Of a stretch of 64,000 nt of DNA, positions 24,367 to 33,707 are shown one piece after another. How positions within the stretch are numbered: the stretch's first letter is position 1; each line of letters starts with the position of its first letter. The notes beneath the pieces are model-generated. The model did not search any database. It was not told the DNA's origin and saw nothing but the letters and a program-made list of their open reading frames with translations. The stretch is from an uncultured Armatimonadota bacterium (GTDB lineage Bacteria > Armatimonadota > Fimbriimonadia > Fimbriimonadales > Fimbriimonadaceae), in assembly GCA_903927345.1 (NCBI GenBank), contig CAIYMO010000036.1, forward strand, positions 24,198 through 88,197, given 5' to 3'. Both the position numbers and the translations under genes were made by a program.

Positions 24367-25706
24367 GCGGGTCGAACGAGGATTGGTCGCGGTGGCACAG
24401 GAGTTGAGACCACGCTCACCGCGAACCCGACCCGATCATGCGCATACTGATACCCTTCGTCATTCCGGGCATGGACGGTGACGAGAGGTTGCCCCTCGAC
24501 AACGAAGTCACCGATCTTCACGTGGACTTCCAAACCAACCGCTAGATCAATTTCCGACTCCTTGGTCTTTCTTCCCGCTCCCAATTCGAGGGCGATCTCT
24601 CCAAGTACACGTGCATCCACCTTGGACACGCAACCTGCAAACGTGGAGTTGACGCTGTTGATAATAGGAGCTTTGACGAGCCAGCCCTCTTCAGAGAGCT
24701 GAACGGTTGCTCCTTGTGCCTCAACCCACTCCTGCGCCTTCCGCAGAGCGCGCCCCGATGACAGAGTAGCCTCAACTCGATCTAGGGCATCTCCAGCCGA
24801 CGGAGAGAGTCCACTAACACGTAACGTCAACGCAGCGAAGTAGCGGACAAGCTCTCGGAATCGCTTGGTTGTAGAACTGAGTTGATCCTCAGGTTTAGTC
24901 AAGACTTCGATCGCTTCCTGCACCTCAAGAGCATTACCGATTGCTCTGCCAAGGGGCTGCTCCATATCTGTTATGGCGGCATAGACGTTAAGCCCAGCTT
25001 TCTTCCCCACTCGGACAAGGGCGTCCGCCAGCGTTTCAGCGTGCTGCCGAGTTGGGTTAAACGATCCGCAACCGCATTTCACATCGAGGACAACTGTCTC
25101 TGCCCCTCCGGCGATCTTCTTAGACAGAATCGAGCCCACGATCAGGGGTAGCGAACTAACAGTTTCTGTAACATCGCGGAGGGCGTACAAGGTCTTGTCA
25201 GCTGGAGCTAGGTCAGCGGTTTGTCCAGCGACAACGATTCCGATCTTCTTTGCCTGGTCAATCATCGCCTGTGGCTCAATCTCTGTTGTCATCCCAGGTA
25301 TCGCCAAAAGCTTGTCTAAGGTGCCACCGGTAATCCCGAGCCCACGGCCGGACATCTTGACTACCGAGAGACCACATGCGGCAAGGAGCGGCGCAAGGAC
25401 AAGCGTCGTCTTATCCCCCACTCCCCCAGTGCTGTGCTTATCCACCCAGGGCTTAGGAACTCCCGTTAAATCCAGTCGCTGACCACTGTCTGCCATTGCG
25501 AGCGTGAAGTCGGCTGTTTCCGCCTCGGAGAGTGGCTTTAGGTACGCAGCCATCAGCCAAGCGGCAAGCTGGTAGTCGGGTGCACTCCGATCAGCAGCGG
25601 CAGCGCAGAGTAAATCCAAATCCTCCCGAGAATGGACCCCACCATCACGCCGAGTCGCGATTAGGCTACGAATGTCTGTTTGGTTATCCTTCTTCTTTCG
25701 AGCCAT
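24363..25706 (-). CDS. deoA: Thymidine/pyrimidine-nucleoside phosphorylase
   Basis: A 447-residue enzyme that splits pyrimidine nucleosides with phosphate into base and (deoxy)ribose-1-phosphate. It carries the family phosphate-binding signature (VDKHSTGGVGDKTTLVLAPL), the SGRGLGITGGTLDKLLAIPG block and a C-terminal lipoyl-like domain (GLEVHVKIGDFVVEGQPLVT). Length fits the family. It stands alone on the minus strand, with 18 bp to the upstream DUF488 gene, and may form an operon with it. Confidence 0.95.
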   Translation of the reverse strand: MARKKKDNQTDIRSLIATRRDGGVHSREDLDLLCAAAADRSAPDYQLAAWLMAAYLKPLSEAETADFTLAMADSGQRLDLTGVPKPWVDKHSTGGVGDKTTLVLAPLLAACGLSVVKMSGRGLGITGGTLDKLLAIPGMTTEIEPQAMIDQAKKIGIVVAGQTADLAPADKTLYALRDVTETVSSLPLIVGSILSKKIAGGAETVVLDVKCGCGSFNPTRQHAETLADALVRVGKKAGLNVYAAITDMEQPLGRAIGNALEVQEAIEVLTKPEDQLSSTTKRFRELVRYFAALTLRVSGLSPSAGDALDRVEATLSSGRALRKAQEWVEAQGATVQLSEEGWLVKAPIINSVNSTFAGCVSKVDARVLGEIALELGAGRKTKESEIDLAVGLEVHVKIGDFVVEGQPLVTVHARNDEGYQYAHDRVGFAVSVVSTPVPPRPILVRPA

Positions 25707-25724
25707 CGCTGGTTCAAAGCATAC

Positions 25725-26243
25725 TCAGAAAAGCGATTGCTGGAACCCGGCTTGCTCCTGAGCCACGATGCGCTGGGTCTTAAGGGTCTCGTCAGCGTCG
25801 ATATGAATCAACTCGACCCCGCGCTGAAGAAGGGCTTCCCCCAGAAGTCGTGAACGGTGACACGAGTGCGGCTTCTTACACCCGCACATCAGGCAGAGTA
25901 CTCGACCCGGCACTTGGGCGGCCTTCAGAAGGACATTGAGACCGAGCTGCAGTTCTGGAACTTCGAACAGCGGGTTGATGTCCACCGAATCCGGGTCCTT
26001 GCAAAGTACTGGCGAATTCTGGACTCCGCCAAGTGTGTCGCCCATGTAAATGTATTTCAAACCAGTCGGAGGCACGAGAACCTCCAGGTTTTGGCGTCGG
26101 AAATCCTCCCAATAGATTGATTGCGGTACCGAACGCACATCCACAAGATGCGTTACACCGAGCCGCTGGACAAGAGCAATAAACGCGCCAAAACCCCGAT
26201 TCCCGTATCCAGCGGTGTAGATATCTGGTATTTCCCCGGTCAT
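25725..26243 (-). CDS. DUF488 family protein
   Basis: A 172-residue protein. The N-terminal IYTAGYGNRGFGAFIALVQR segment and the VDVRSVPQS motif mark the DUF488 family. The cysteine-histidine signature LMCGCKKPHSCHRSRLLGEAL near residue 120 is also present. The biochemical role of the family is unsettled. It is probably co-transcribed with deoA and divergent from the cyclase-like gene at 26277. Confidence 0.9.
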   Translation of the reverse strand: MTGEIPDIYTAGYGNRGFGAFIALVQRLGVTHLVDVRSVPQSIYWEDFRRQNLEVLVPPTGLKYIYMGDTLGGVQNSPVLCKDPDSVDINPLFEVPELQLGLNVLLKAAQVPGRVLCLMCGCKKPHSCHRSRLLGEALLQRGVELIHIDADETLKTQRIVAQEQAGFQQSLF

Positions 26244-26276
26244 GCTCGCTATTCATTATGGAACAAGCCCAGAGCT

Positions 26277-26903
26277 ATGGAAAGTGCATGGGCTCTGTGG
26301 GCAGGATTAGGAGGAATGGTGGTGGCGACAGCTGCGACGTCCGTCTTCTGGTCCTGGAAGAACAAGGAACGCCTTCGCTTCGAGAGTGAGGCTCTTCAAA
26401 AGGCAACGCCCTCGGCGAGGGACGGACTCGTCGTATCGGCTCTTGCCATTGACCTAAAGCCAAGTGGTCACGAACCCGCAGGCTGGTTCTCGGACCTGAT
26501 CCCGATGCTCGACGAGATTGTGGCAAAAACCAATCTTCGGAGAGTTGGAGCGTTTCAAGGGACCTACATGGTTGTGGGAACCGATGAACGAGTGGCGAGC
26601 AATGCCCTCCGGTCTGTCGCACAGACCGCGCTGGACCTCCGAGATCGGGTGATGCTCTACTCAGCGATGCGGGAAGTTCCGATGGCTTGTGGATGCGGCA
26701 TCCACGCAGATATTGTTCCCACGATCGGACTTGGCTCAACCGTCGCTTTGAGTCAGCTGTGGAGCGAGACCTTATCGCTCGCCGACCGAGCGAGCGATGG
26801 TCGCGTTGACTTGAGCAAACAATCTGCCGAGTGGCTCGGCAACGAGTTTGACATTGCAATGCTCGGCGAGCGCCCGGTACTGCAAGCCCGTAAAGCTGCC
26901 TAG
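26277..26903 (+). CDS. Membrane-anchored, degenerate class III cyclase-like protein
   Basis: 208 residues: an N-terminal membrane helix (WALWAGLGGMVVATAATSVF), then a domain with the outline of adenylate/guanylate cyclases. Comparable segments are LVVSALAIDLKPSG (metal-binding strand), RVGAFQGTYMVVGTDE (GDG-loop position) and CGCGIHADIVPTIGLGSTVA followed by WSETLSLADRAS. The metal aspartates and the transition-state asparagine are not conserved, so it is probably inactive and regulatory. The longer frame starting at 26121 overlaps the divergent DUF488 gene and is not used. Confidence 0.6.
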   Translation: MESAWALWAGLGGMVVATAATSVFWSWKNKERLRFESEALQKATPSARDGLVVSALAIDLKPSGHEPAGWFSDLIPMLDEIVAKTNLRRVGAFQGTYMVVGTDERVASNALRSVAQTALDLRDRVMLYSAMREVPMACGCGIHADIVPTIGLGSTVALSQLWSETLSLADRASDGRVDLSKQSAEWLGNEFDIAMLGERPVLQARKAA

Positions 26904-26906
26904 CCC

Positions 26907-27785
26907 TTACTTGATTCCCGTCATAACGATGCCCTTGACGAAGTATCGCTGACCGAGCAAGAACAAGATGATAATCGGAATCATGACCAAAACCGAACCT
27001 GCCATCAGCAGCTCCCACTGGTTTTGGTTAGCGGCTCGATACGTCGCAAGTCCTAGCTCAAGGGTCTGATTTTCAGGGCTGTTCAGGATGATCAGCGGGC
27101 CCATGAATTCCTTCCAGTTGTAGATAAAGCTGAATATCCCAACCGTCGCCATCGCAGGTCCCATGTTAGGCAACAGGAGTCGCCAGAAGATCACGGAGTG
27201 GCTAGCTCCATCAAGAAGCGCAGCCTCATCAATATCTCGTGGAATCCCCATGAGGAACTGTCGCAACAGGAAGATGTTGTAAGCACCACCGCCAAAGAAG
27301 GCCGGAACGATGAGCGGCTTGAATGTGTCGATCCAACCGAAGTATTTCCAGAGGGCGTACTGCGGGATCATCGTGACGATCCCTGGCAGCATCATGGTGC
27401 TGAGCAGGATCATGAACAGTCGATCTCGACCTGGGAACTTGAGCCTCGCGAATCCGTACGCGACGATCGAAGAACTAAACATCACGCCGAGCGTTGAGAA
27501 CGTCGCAATGATCACAGAGTTGCGGAAGAACAGGAAGAAGGGTGCGTTCTTGTTGGAGAGCACCTCTTGGTAGTTCGAGAACGCCCATTCTTTTGGAAGA
27601 GCCCAAACCGAAGAGCCCGCCAACTCGCCAGCCGACTTCAGCGACATGACAACCATGATGTAGAACGGAAGTAGCGAGAGGACGACTCCAGCGACCAGTA
27701 CAACCCACAAGAGGAACCGAAGAACGCTAGCTGTACGCTGCGCCTTGTCCGCTGACTGTTGCCAAATTTGTGATTGATTTTGCAT
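26907..27785 (-). CDS. Carbohydrate ABC transporter permease (MalG type)
   Basis: A 292-residue CUT1-family inner membrane protein with six predicted helices. The cytoplasmic EAA loop that docks the ATPase is clear (DEAALLDGASHSVIFWRLLL). FSNYQEVLSNKNAPFFLFFRNS and the C-terminal VKGIVMTGIK end are typical of MalG-like subunits. It starts 3 bp after the fused binding-protein/permease gene. No ATPase gene lies nearby, so a shared MsmX/UgpC-like ATPase elsewhere must power the importer. Confidence 0.93.
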   Translation of the reverse strand: MQNQSQIWQQSADKAQRTASVLRFLLWVVLVAGVVLSLLPFYIMVVMSLKSAGELAGSSVWALPKEWAFSNYQEVLSNKNAPFFLFFRNSVIIATFSTLGVMFSSSIVAYGFARLKFPGRDRLFMILLSTMMLPGIVTMIPQYALWKYFGWIDTFKPLIVPAFFGGGAYNIFLLRQFLMGIPRDIDEAALLDGASHSVIFWRLLLPNMGPAMATVGIFSFIYNWKEFMGPLIILNSPENQTLELGLATYRAANQNQWELLMAGSVLVMIPIIILFLLGQRYFVKGIVMTGIK

Positions 27786-27788
27786 GGC

Positions 27789-30206
27789 TTACTTGGTCTC
27801 CGCTTCGTAGTAGACCCACTTGTTCTGCGCCCACCATTGGACGACCGTAATGAGCATGATGATGACAAACAGAACCCAACCGAGCGCACTCGCATAGCCC
27901 ATGCGCAGGGATTGGAATGCGTTTCCAAACAAGTGATAGACAAAGAATCTTGTCGCATCGTTTGGTCCTCCTTGCGTCATGACGAACGCTTGGGTGAAGG
28001 CTTGGAAGGCACCGACCATTCCGGTGATCAGGGTGAAGAAGATTGTTGGGGTCAGCAGAGGAAGTGTGACCGCCTTAAACCGCTGCATGATGCCTGCTCC
28101 GTCAAGAGTCGCGGCTTCGTAGTAGTACGTCGGAATACCTTGCAGGCCTGCCAGGAAGACGACCGTTCCGCCGCCAATTCCCCAGAGCGACATGATGATG
28201 AGCGCGGGAAGCGCCGTTCCCTCGGTCGCCATCCAGTCAACTGGCTTGGACGGATCCGTCATGATCCATGAGCTAAGCATCCGACCGATCGGCCAGTTAC
28301 CGTTGGGGCCGTACAGGAAGAAGTTGAGCATTCCTGTTTCGGCGTTAAACACACGCAGCCAAATCAGAGAAGCAGCAACGGCGGACGTGATCGACGGCAC
28401 GTAGTAGAGAGTCCTGAACAGCGACACTCCCTTCACCTTCTGGTTAAGCAACAGGGCAAGACCGAGCGAGCCAATGATTCCTAGCGGCACCGAGAAGATC
28501 ACGTAAACAGTGGTTACCTTCAGTGACTTCCAGAAGGAGGGGTCAATGTTGACCATCTCGTTGAAGTTGCCGAGACCACGCGACTGCGCTGGCAAAATCA
28601 TGTCCCAGTTCGAGAACGCCATCATCAGAGAGAGCATCATCGGGACCAGGGTGAAGATTAAGAAGCCAAGAATCCAAGGTGAAAGGAACCAGTAAGCCGA
28701 TCGCGTTTCTCCTCGTTCTAATTGAGTGAGCTTCTTACCAAAATGTGGTCGGTAAACCCAAACAACAATTGCGGCAAAAAGAGCCGAACAAAGTGCTATA
28801 CCGAGCGGCCAGTTGAACGGTGGTAATGCTTCTTCCTTTCGAAGGAAGTCAAGCCGCGTTTGGGCATCAACAGCGTTTTCTTTGAGGATTTCAGCAGCCG
28901 TCTTTTGACCGTTCCAAATCAACTCTTGGCCTTTGTTTACGCGGTCCGTAATCGCCTGATAGTATTGCGACGTCGTTGGGAACTGGACGTAAGGAACCGC
29001 CTGGTCGGTTACGATCCGGTTTGCAGGATACATTTCCTCAATCGGAGTGTTCGGACCAGGAACCCATAGGCCTGGCTTAATCGCAAGCTCGCGGATCGCG
29101 GGCTGTGCGATTCCTGCTTTTGCCATTGCAATCATTCCGGGCTCGCCACCCATGAACCGACAAAGGCGCCAAGCGGCGTCTCGATTCTTGGTGGAGCTCA
29201 TGATGCCGTAGCCTGATCCTCCTGTAGGGAACTTAAGAACCTTCTTACCGTCTTTCCCAGCATAGGCTGGGGCCAAAGCGACATCCCATTCAAAGAACTC
29301 TTTGGAACCAGGTTTCAAGAGCTTTCGCACGTTCGGAACTTCCCAAATTCCGTTCTGGTACATCGCGACCCTCTGCTGAACGAACAACGCCTGGGCTGTT
29401 GCGCCCGCAAACGCCGAGCTCTGCTCGGTCACCGACGGAGCATAGTGGAACTTGTTCATGAAGTCGGCCGCAAACTGAAGGGCCTTCGCATATTCGGGGC
29501 TGCCGATCAGAACCTTGGTCGGCGACTCCATATTGTCGTAAGGGAGCAATCCGGTGGCGTAGACGATCATGTCCGCGAACAGACCTGTCCAGCCGGACGT
29601 GTAACCCCACTGGACGTACTTACCTTCAGGGTTCTTCTTCGTAAACTGTTCGCATACCCAGAGGAAGTCTTTCTCTTTCAGCTCAGGGCGAATTTTGAAG
29701 TCCCAGGTCCATGTTCCATCGGGGTAAGGAATGCCCGCCTTCTTGAACATCGCCTTGTTGTAATAGATGATGCCCATGGGAGCAATATCCCGAGGGAGAG
29801 CGTAGCAGGTGCCTTGAAATGAGTGAGCATCAACAATCGGCTTGTAGTAGCTCTTGATATCGAAGCCGGGAGTTTGCTCAAAAAATGGGTTGAGCGGAAG
29901 CAGCGCCTTTCGCACAGCCAGTGCTTGGAAGTGCTGGGGGTCCATCATGACTACATCCGGGGCGACTCCCGCGGCGTAGGTAACCAGCATCTTCTGGTGG
30001 TACAGGTTGTAGTCTGGGTAGTTCTCGAGTTTGACCTTGATGTCCGGATTTTGCGATTCAAAATCCGCAACTAGCTGACGAATTGTTTCGAGAGCCTTAT
30101 CTCCATCCCAGACACTGAACCGGACCGTGGTGACGTTTGCAAAGCTGGCAGCAGCAGCCAGAAGCAGAGTCACAAAAAATAGCAGTCGAAATCTGAGTCT
30201 GGTCAT
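27789..30206 (-). CDS. Fusion of sugar-binding protein and MalF-type permease
   Basis: 805 residues in one uninterrupted frame. Residues 1-23 are a signal peptide. Residues about 24-450 form a family 1 extracellular solute-binding protein (VRFSVWDGDKALETIRQLVA, FPTGGSGYGIMSSTKNRDAA). Residues about 465-485 are a membrane helix. Residues about 505-805 are a complete MalF-type permease (SAYWFLSPWILGFLIFTLVP) with the EAA loop EAATLDGAGIMQRFKAVTLP. Binding protein and channel are normally separate products. The fusion tethers the receptor to its own channel. With the downstream MalG-like gene it forms one importer; the substrate is probably an oligosaccharide. Confidence 0.9.
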   Translation of the reverse strand: MTRLRFRLLFFVTLLLAAAASFANVTTVRFSVWDGDKALETIRQLVADFESQNPDIKVKLENYPDYNLYHQKMLVTYAAGVAPDVVMMDPQHFQALAVRKALLPLNPFFEQTPGFDIKSYYKPIVDAHSFQGTCYALPRDIAPMGIIYYNKAMFKKAGIPYPDGTWTWDFKIRPELKEKDFLWVCEQFTKKNPEGKYVQWGYTSGWTGLFADMIVYATGLLPYDNMESPTKVLIGSPEYAKALQFAADFMNKFHYAPSVTEQSSAFAGATAQALFVQQRVAMYQNGIWEVPNVRKLLKPGSKEFFEWDVALAPAYAGKDGKKVLKFPTGGSGYGIMSSTKNRDAAWRLCRFMGGEPGMIAMAKAGIAQPAIRELAIKPGLWVPGPNTPIEEMYPANRIVTDQAVPYVQFPTTSQYYQAITDRVNKGQELIWNGQKTAAEILKENAVDAQTRLDFLRKEEALPPFNWPLGIALCSALFAAIVVWVYRPHFGKKLTQLERGETRSAYWFLSPWILGFLIFTLVPMMLSLMMAFSNWDMILPAQSRGLGNFNEMVNIDPSFWKSLKVTTVYVIFSVPLGIIGSLGLALLLNQKVKGVSLFRTLYYVPSITSAVAASLIWLRVFNAETGMLNFFLYGPNGNWPIGRMLSSWIMTDPSKPVDWMATEGTALPALIIMSLWGIGGGTVVFLAGLQGIPTYYYEAATLDGAGIMQRFKAVTLPLLTPTIFFTLITGMVGAFQAFTQAFVMTQGGPNDATRFFVYHLFGNAFQSLRMGYASALGWVLFVIIMLITVVQWWAQNKWVYYEAETK

Positions 30207-30269
30207 GGCAGCGTTGCCGGTGATGGCTCTGACATTTTATCGGTAAATCGCCCTTTTCGCTAGTGGAAC

Positions 30270-30297
30270 TTCACACATCGGCGTAATTCCCTATAAA
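30270..30297 (+). promoter_or_regulatory. Putative lpdA promoter
   Basis: TTCACA (30270-30275), 16 bp, TATAAA (30292-30297). Transcription would begin near 30304, giving a leader of about 25 nt. That supports the upstream ATG at 30330 over the internal one at 30486. Confidence 0.5.
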
Positions 30298-30329
30298 AGG
30301 GTAAAATCTAGCCCACCTCGCGGTGCTCG

Positions 30330-31910
30330 ATGAGTGAGCGATTAAACGACTCCAAGGAGCCTTCAGCGGTTGAGCTGACAAACGGTCCGGCCGTTCAAAC
30401 GCCGACCCCTGCTTCTTCCATCATCGATGCAATTACCAGTCTGAAAACGACCGGTGCCCCCGAGACCCAGGAGCAAACTCAAGCAATGGCAAATGAACAG
30501 TTCGACGCAGATTTGATCGTGATTGGAGCAGGCCCTGGTGGCTACTACGCCGCCATCCGAGCCGCCCAAGAAGGACTGAAAGTCATCTGTGTAGAAAAGG
30601 ACCAACTTGGTGGAACCTGTCTCAACTGGGGTTGCGTTCCTTCGAAGGCAATGATCGCTAGCGTCGAAATGCTTCACAAGACAAAGCATGCAGATGCTTT
30701 CGGCCTCAAGAAGATCGACAACGCAGAAATGGACTTCACCGCGATGATGGCTCGTAAGGACAAGATCGTTCTTACCGAGCGAAACGGTATCGGATTCCTT
30801 TTCAAAAAGAAGAACATTAACCACGTTGCTGGTTTTGCGAAGTTTGTTGATGCAAACACGATTTCGGTCACTGATAAAGACGGGAAGGAAACCAAGTACC
30901 GAGGCAAGAACTTCATCCTCGCCATGGGCTCATCGGTCATCCACATCCCAGTTCCTGGACTCGAGGGCGGAAAGGATGCCGGAGTTTGGACCTCCGACGA
31001 AGCAGTTCACGCTCCTTTCGTTCCAAAGAAGATGGTCGTCCTCGGCGGCGGCGCAGTCGGTTGCGAATTCAGCTTCGTGTTCAACGGACTCGGAACCGAA
31101 GTTACTCTTGTCGAAATGATGCCCACCCTGCTCAACATCATGGATGAAGAACTCGGGAAGGAACTCGCGAAGAACCTAACCAAGCAAGGCGTTAAGGTCA
31201 AGACAGGCGCGACCATCGAAAAGGCAGAAAAGACCAAGACCGGTTGGAAGGTCACTGTTAAGCAAGGCACTGTTGAAGAGGTCATCGAGGCAGACGTGGT
31301 TCTGCTCGGCGTTGGTCGAAAGGCGAACACCGAAGGAATGAACCTTGAAGGCATCGGAGTCAAAATGCACCGACGTGGAGTCGAGATCGTGGACGACACC
31401 CTGAAGACGCACGTTCCAAACATCTGGGCAATTGGCGACGTTACCGGAAGAATTCAGCTTGCGCACGTCGCTCAACAAGAAGGGCTCACCGCCGTCCATA
31501 ACATCATCCACCCAGAATCACCTAAGAAACTGGACTACCGGTTTGTCCCTAACGCCGTTTACACCTCACCTGAGGTTGCTTCATGCGGTCTCACCGAAAG
31601 CCAAGCTCTTGCTGCGGGACACGATGTGGTCGTGGGACGGTCCAAGTTCCAGATCTTTGCGAAAGCAATGGCTAACAACGAAACTGAAGGTTTCGTCAAG
31701 GTCGTTGCGGACAAGAAGTACGGCGAAATCCTAGGCGTCCACATGATCGGCGGACACGTGACTGACCTGATCCACGAAGCAGTCGTCGCTCTCGTTCACG
31801 AAGCCACTCTGGACTCCATGGAAACCGTTATCCACGCGCACCCAACCATGGCAGAAGCTGTCATCGAAGCGTTCGAAGACGCAATGGGTCACGCAATCCA
31901 CAAGGCGTAA
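30330..31910 (+). CDS. lpdA: Dihydrolipoamide dehydrogenase (E3) with N-terminal extension
   Basis: 526 residues. From residue 53 it is a standard E3 flavoprotein: the FAD motif ADLIVIGAGPGGYYAAIRAA, the redox-active disulfide GGTCLNWGC (C97, C102), an NAD motif (VVLGGGAVGCEF) and the C-terminal catalytic HAHPTMAEAVIEAF. It reoxidises dihydrolipoyl groups of 2-oxoacid dehydrogenases or the glycine system. Residues 1-52 are a polar Ser/Thr/Pro/Glu-rich leader without a lipoyl or subunit-binding motif. Starting at 30486 would remove it, but the promoter position favours 30330. Confidence 0.93.
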   Translation: MSERLNDSKEPSAVELTNGPAVQTPTPASSIIDAITSLKTTGAPETQEQTQAMANEQFDADLIVIGAGPGGYYAAIRAAQEGLKVICVEKDQLGGTCLNWGCVPSKAMIASVEMLHKTKHADAFGLKKIDNAEMDFTAMMARKDKIVLTERNGIGFLFKKKNINHVAGFAKFVDANTISVTDKDGKETKYRGKNFILAMGSSVIHIPVPGLEGGKDAGVWTSDEAVHAPFVPKKMVVLGGGAVGCEFSFVFNGLGTEVTLVEMMPTLLNIMDEELGKELAKNLTKQGVKVKTGATIEKAEKTKTGWKVTVKQGTVEEVIEADVVLLGVGRKANTEGMNLEGIGVKMHRRGVEIVDDTLKTHVPNIWAIGDVTGRIQLAHVAQQEGLTAVHNIIHPESPKKLDYRFVPNAVYTSPEVASCGLTESQALAAGHDVVVGRSKFQIFAKAMANNETEGFVKVVADKKYGEILGVHMIGGHVTDLIHEAVVALVHEATLDSMETVIHAHPTMAEAVIEAFEDAMGHAIHKA

Positions 31911-31925
31911 GAAACCCTGCGCATC

Positions 31926-31960
31926 ATCCCCCAAGCGTCATGCTCGGGGGATATTTTTTT
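31926..31960 (+). terminator. Rho-independent terminator after lpdA
   Basis: ATCCCCC (31926-31932) with GGGGGAT (31946-31952), inner AGC/GCT pairs, then seven T's. It lies 15 bp after the lpdA stop. Confidence 0.88.
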
Positions 31961-32012
31961 CAACTTCTCTTCAAGCGTGTTCATCGCCAAAGCCCAGCGA
32001 TAAACTCTCTGC

Positions 32013-32738
32013 ATGCTCGTCGAAGTCATTGCATGTGCCCCAGAAGAAGTCATCGCGGTTCAGGAGGGCGGTGCAGACCGGATCGAACTTTGCTGTGCAC
32101 TTGAGATTGGTGGCTTGACGCCAAGCAAGGCTCTCTTTGAGTTTGCAAAGGAGGGGTCTGTCCCCGTCGCAGCGATGGTTCGCCCACGGACAGGGGGATA
32201 TCGGTATTCCTCCGACGAAATCTCGTTCATCTGTCGCGAGATCAGTTGGTTTGCAGCAAACCAGGCAAACTTCATCGTTGTTGGCGCGTCGCATTCGGAC
32301 GACACTCTGAATCTAGATGCCATGAAGCAGTTCCAAGAAGTTGCCAACGGCGTTCCGATTGTGTGTCACCGAGTCTTCGACCAAACTCCAGACCTTGAGC
32401 TCGCGTTGGAGCAGCTCATGAAGCTAGGCATTCGCCGAACGCTTACAAGCGGAGCCCAGAAGACCGCCGCCGAAGGGGCGGAGATGATTGCAAGGCTTGT
32501 CAAACTCGCCGGAAACGACATTGAAATAGCACCCGCTGCAGGCATTCGCTACCATAACGTACAAGATTTGATCTCACAAACGGGAGTCTCCCAGATTCAC
32601 GCGAGTGTGGTCGCCGCACCCGAACCACACTTCCCAAAGCCTGTAGACTTCGGTGTAGCGCCGCGCGTCTTGGCAAGCGAAGTCCGACGTTTTGTCGAAG
32701 CGGCGAAAGGTGTATCCAAAGATACAGATTCTGCGTAG
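32013..32738 (+). CDS. cutC: CutC family protein (copper homeostasis)
   Basis: A 241-residue TIM-barrel protein with the N-terminal signature MLVEVIACAPEEVIAVQEGG followed by ADRIELCCALEIGGLTPS. It also has MVRPRTGGYRYSSDEI and RRTLTSGAQKTAAEG, all characteristic of CutC. It has been linked to copper tolerance, but the exact activity is uncertain. It forms a possible unit with the following VOC/hydrolase pair (21 bp gap). Confidence 0.93.
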   Translation: MLVEVIACAPEEVIAVQEGGADRIELCCALEIGGLTPSKALFEFAKEGSVPVAAMVRPRTGGYRYSSDEISFICREISWFAANQANFIVVGASHSDDTLNLDAMKQFQEVANGVPIVCHRVFDQTPDLELALEQLMKLGIRRTLTSGAQKTAAEGAEMIARLVKLAGNDIEIAPAAGIRYHNVQDLISQTGVSQIHASVVAAPEPHFPKPVDFGVAPRVLASEVRRFVEAAKGVSKDTDSA

Positions 32739-32759
32739 CTCTCCAGCGTTAATAGAGTC

Positions 32760-33707
32760 ATGGTTTTAGGAATTCACCACGTCACCGCAATCTCGGGCGA
32801 TCCGCAACAGAATGTCGATTTCTATGTCGGCGTACTGGGCTTACGCCTTGTGAAGCAAACCGTCAACTTCGATGACCCAACGGTCTACCATCTGTACTAT
32901 GGCGATGGCATTGGCCGGCCCGGCACCTTGATGACCACGTTCCCTTATGGACATATCTTGCCCGGCAAGCGGGGCCGTGGAGAGACGGCAGCGATCACTT
33001 TTGAAGTGCCGACGGGCTCGCTCGATTTTTGGGCAACCCGACTTGGCATCGAAGTAAGCCACAGCGGCGAAGAAGTGATCTTCGACAAGCGCGTCGTTTG
33101 GGCACTCGACCCAGATGGACTCCGGGTCGAGCTTGAAGAAGTTGAAACACCAGCCGAATACACGGAATGGACTCAATCGTCCGTCCCGACTCAGTTTGCG
33201 ATTCGCGCCATCCGAAGGATTTCGCTCATGCCTGCGAGGGGCCGTTCCATCGGTAGTTTCGACTCGACTGAAGCAGCTCTAACCGGCATGCTGGGCTTCG
33301 AGCTGACCAGGGAAGAAGGAAATCGAAAGCGATTTAAGGTCGGAGTTTCCGAAGTTGACGTTATTGACGCGCCAGAAGAGCCGATGGCTAGAAATTCGGC
33401 CGGAACGGTCCACCACGTCGCGTTCCGAAACGAGAACGATGAGGTCCACGAGAAGTGGTTGATGGACCTCAACCGAAACGGCTTCCATACGTCCCCGATC
33501 ATGGACCGGGATTACTTCCGATCCATTTACTTCCGTGAGCCAGGAGGAATCCTCTTCGAGTTTGCCACCGATCAACCAGGAATGCTTATTGATGAGACCG
33601 CCGAGCATCTAGGCGAAGCTTTACGGGTGCCTAAAATGCATGTTCATCGGCAGGATCACCTTGAACGAGTGCTTCCGAAGCTCAACATTCCTGGGGTGAC
33701 TCGATGA
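32760..33707 (+). CDS. Ring-cleaving dioxygenase-like VOC protein (MhqO-like)
   Basis: 315 residues with two vicinal-oxygen-chelate modules. The first starts VLGIHHVTAISGDPQQNVDF YVGVLGLRLVKQTVNFDD (broken here for length), and the second has GTVHHVAFRN with an RDYFRSIYFREPGGILFEFA metal-site strand. The putative metal ligands H6/H7-region, H in VHHVAF and E in LFEFA fit an Fe(II) extradiol-type site. Relatives cleave hydroquinones in quinone detoxification. It overlaps the hydrolase gene by ATGA, the same pairing as mhqO-mhqD of Bacillus, which supports the assignment. Confidence 0.88.
   Translation: MVLGIHHVTAISGDPQQNVDFYVGVLGLRLVKQTVNFDDPTVYHLYYGDGIGRPGTLMTTFPYGHILPGKRGRGETAAITFEVPTGSLDFWATRLGIEVSHSGEEVIFDKRVVWALDPDGLRVELEEVETPAEYTEWTQSSVPTQFAIRAIRRISLMPARGRSIGSFDSTEAALTGMLGFELTREEGNRKRFKVGVSEVDVIDAPEEPMARNSAGTVHHVAFRNENDEVHEKWLMDLNRNGFHTSPIMDRDYFRSIYFREPGGILFEFATDQPGMLIDETAEHLGEALRVPKMHVHRQDHLERVLPKLNIPGVTR

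Noticed and set aside
25434..25446. Second DnaA-box-like TTATCCACC
   Set aside because: One mismatch and inside the deoA coding region; coding constraint explains it.
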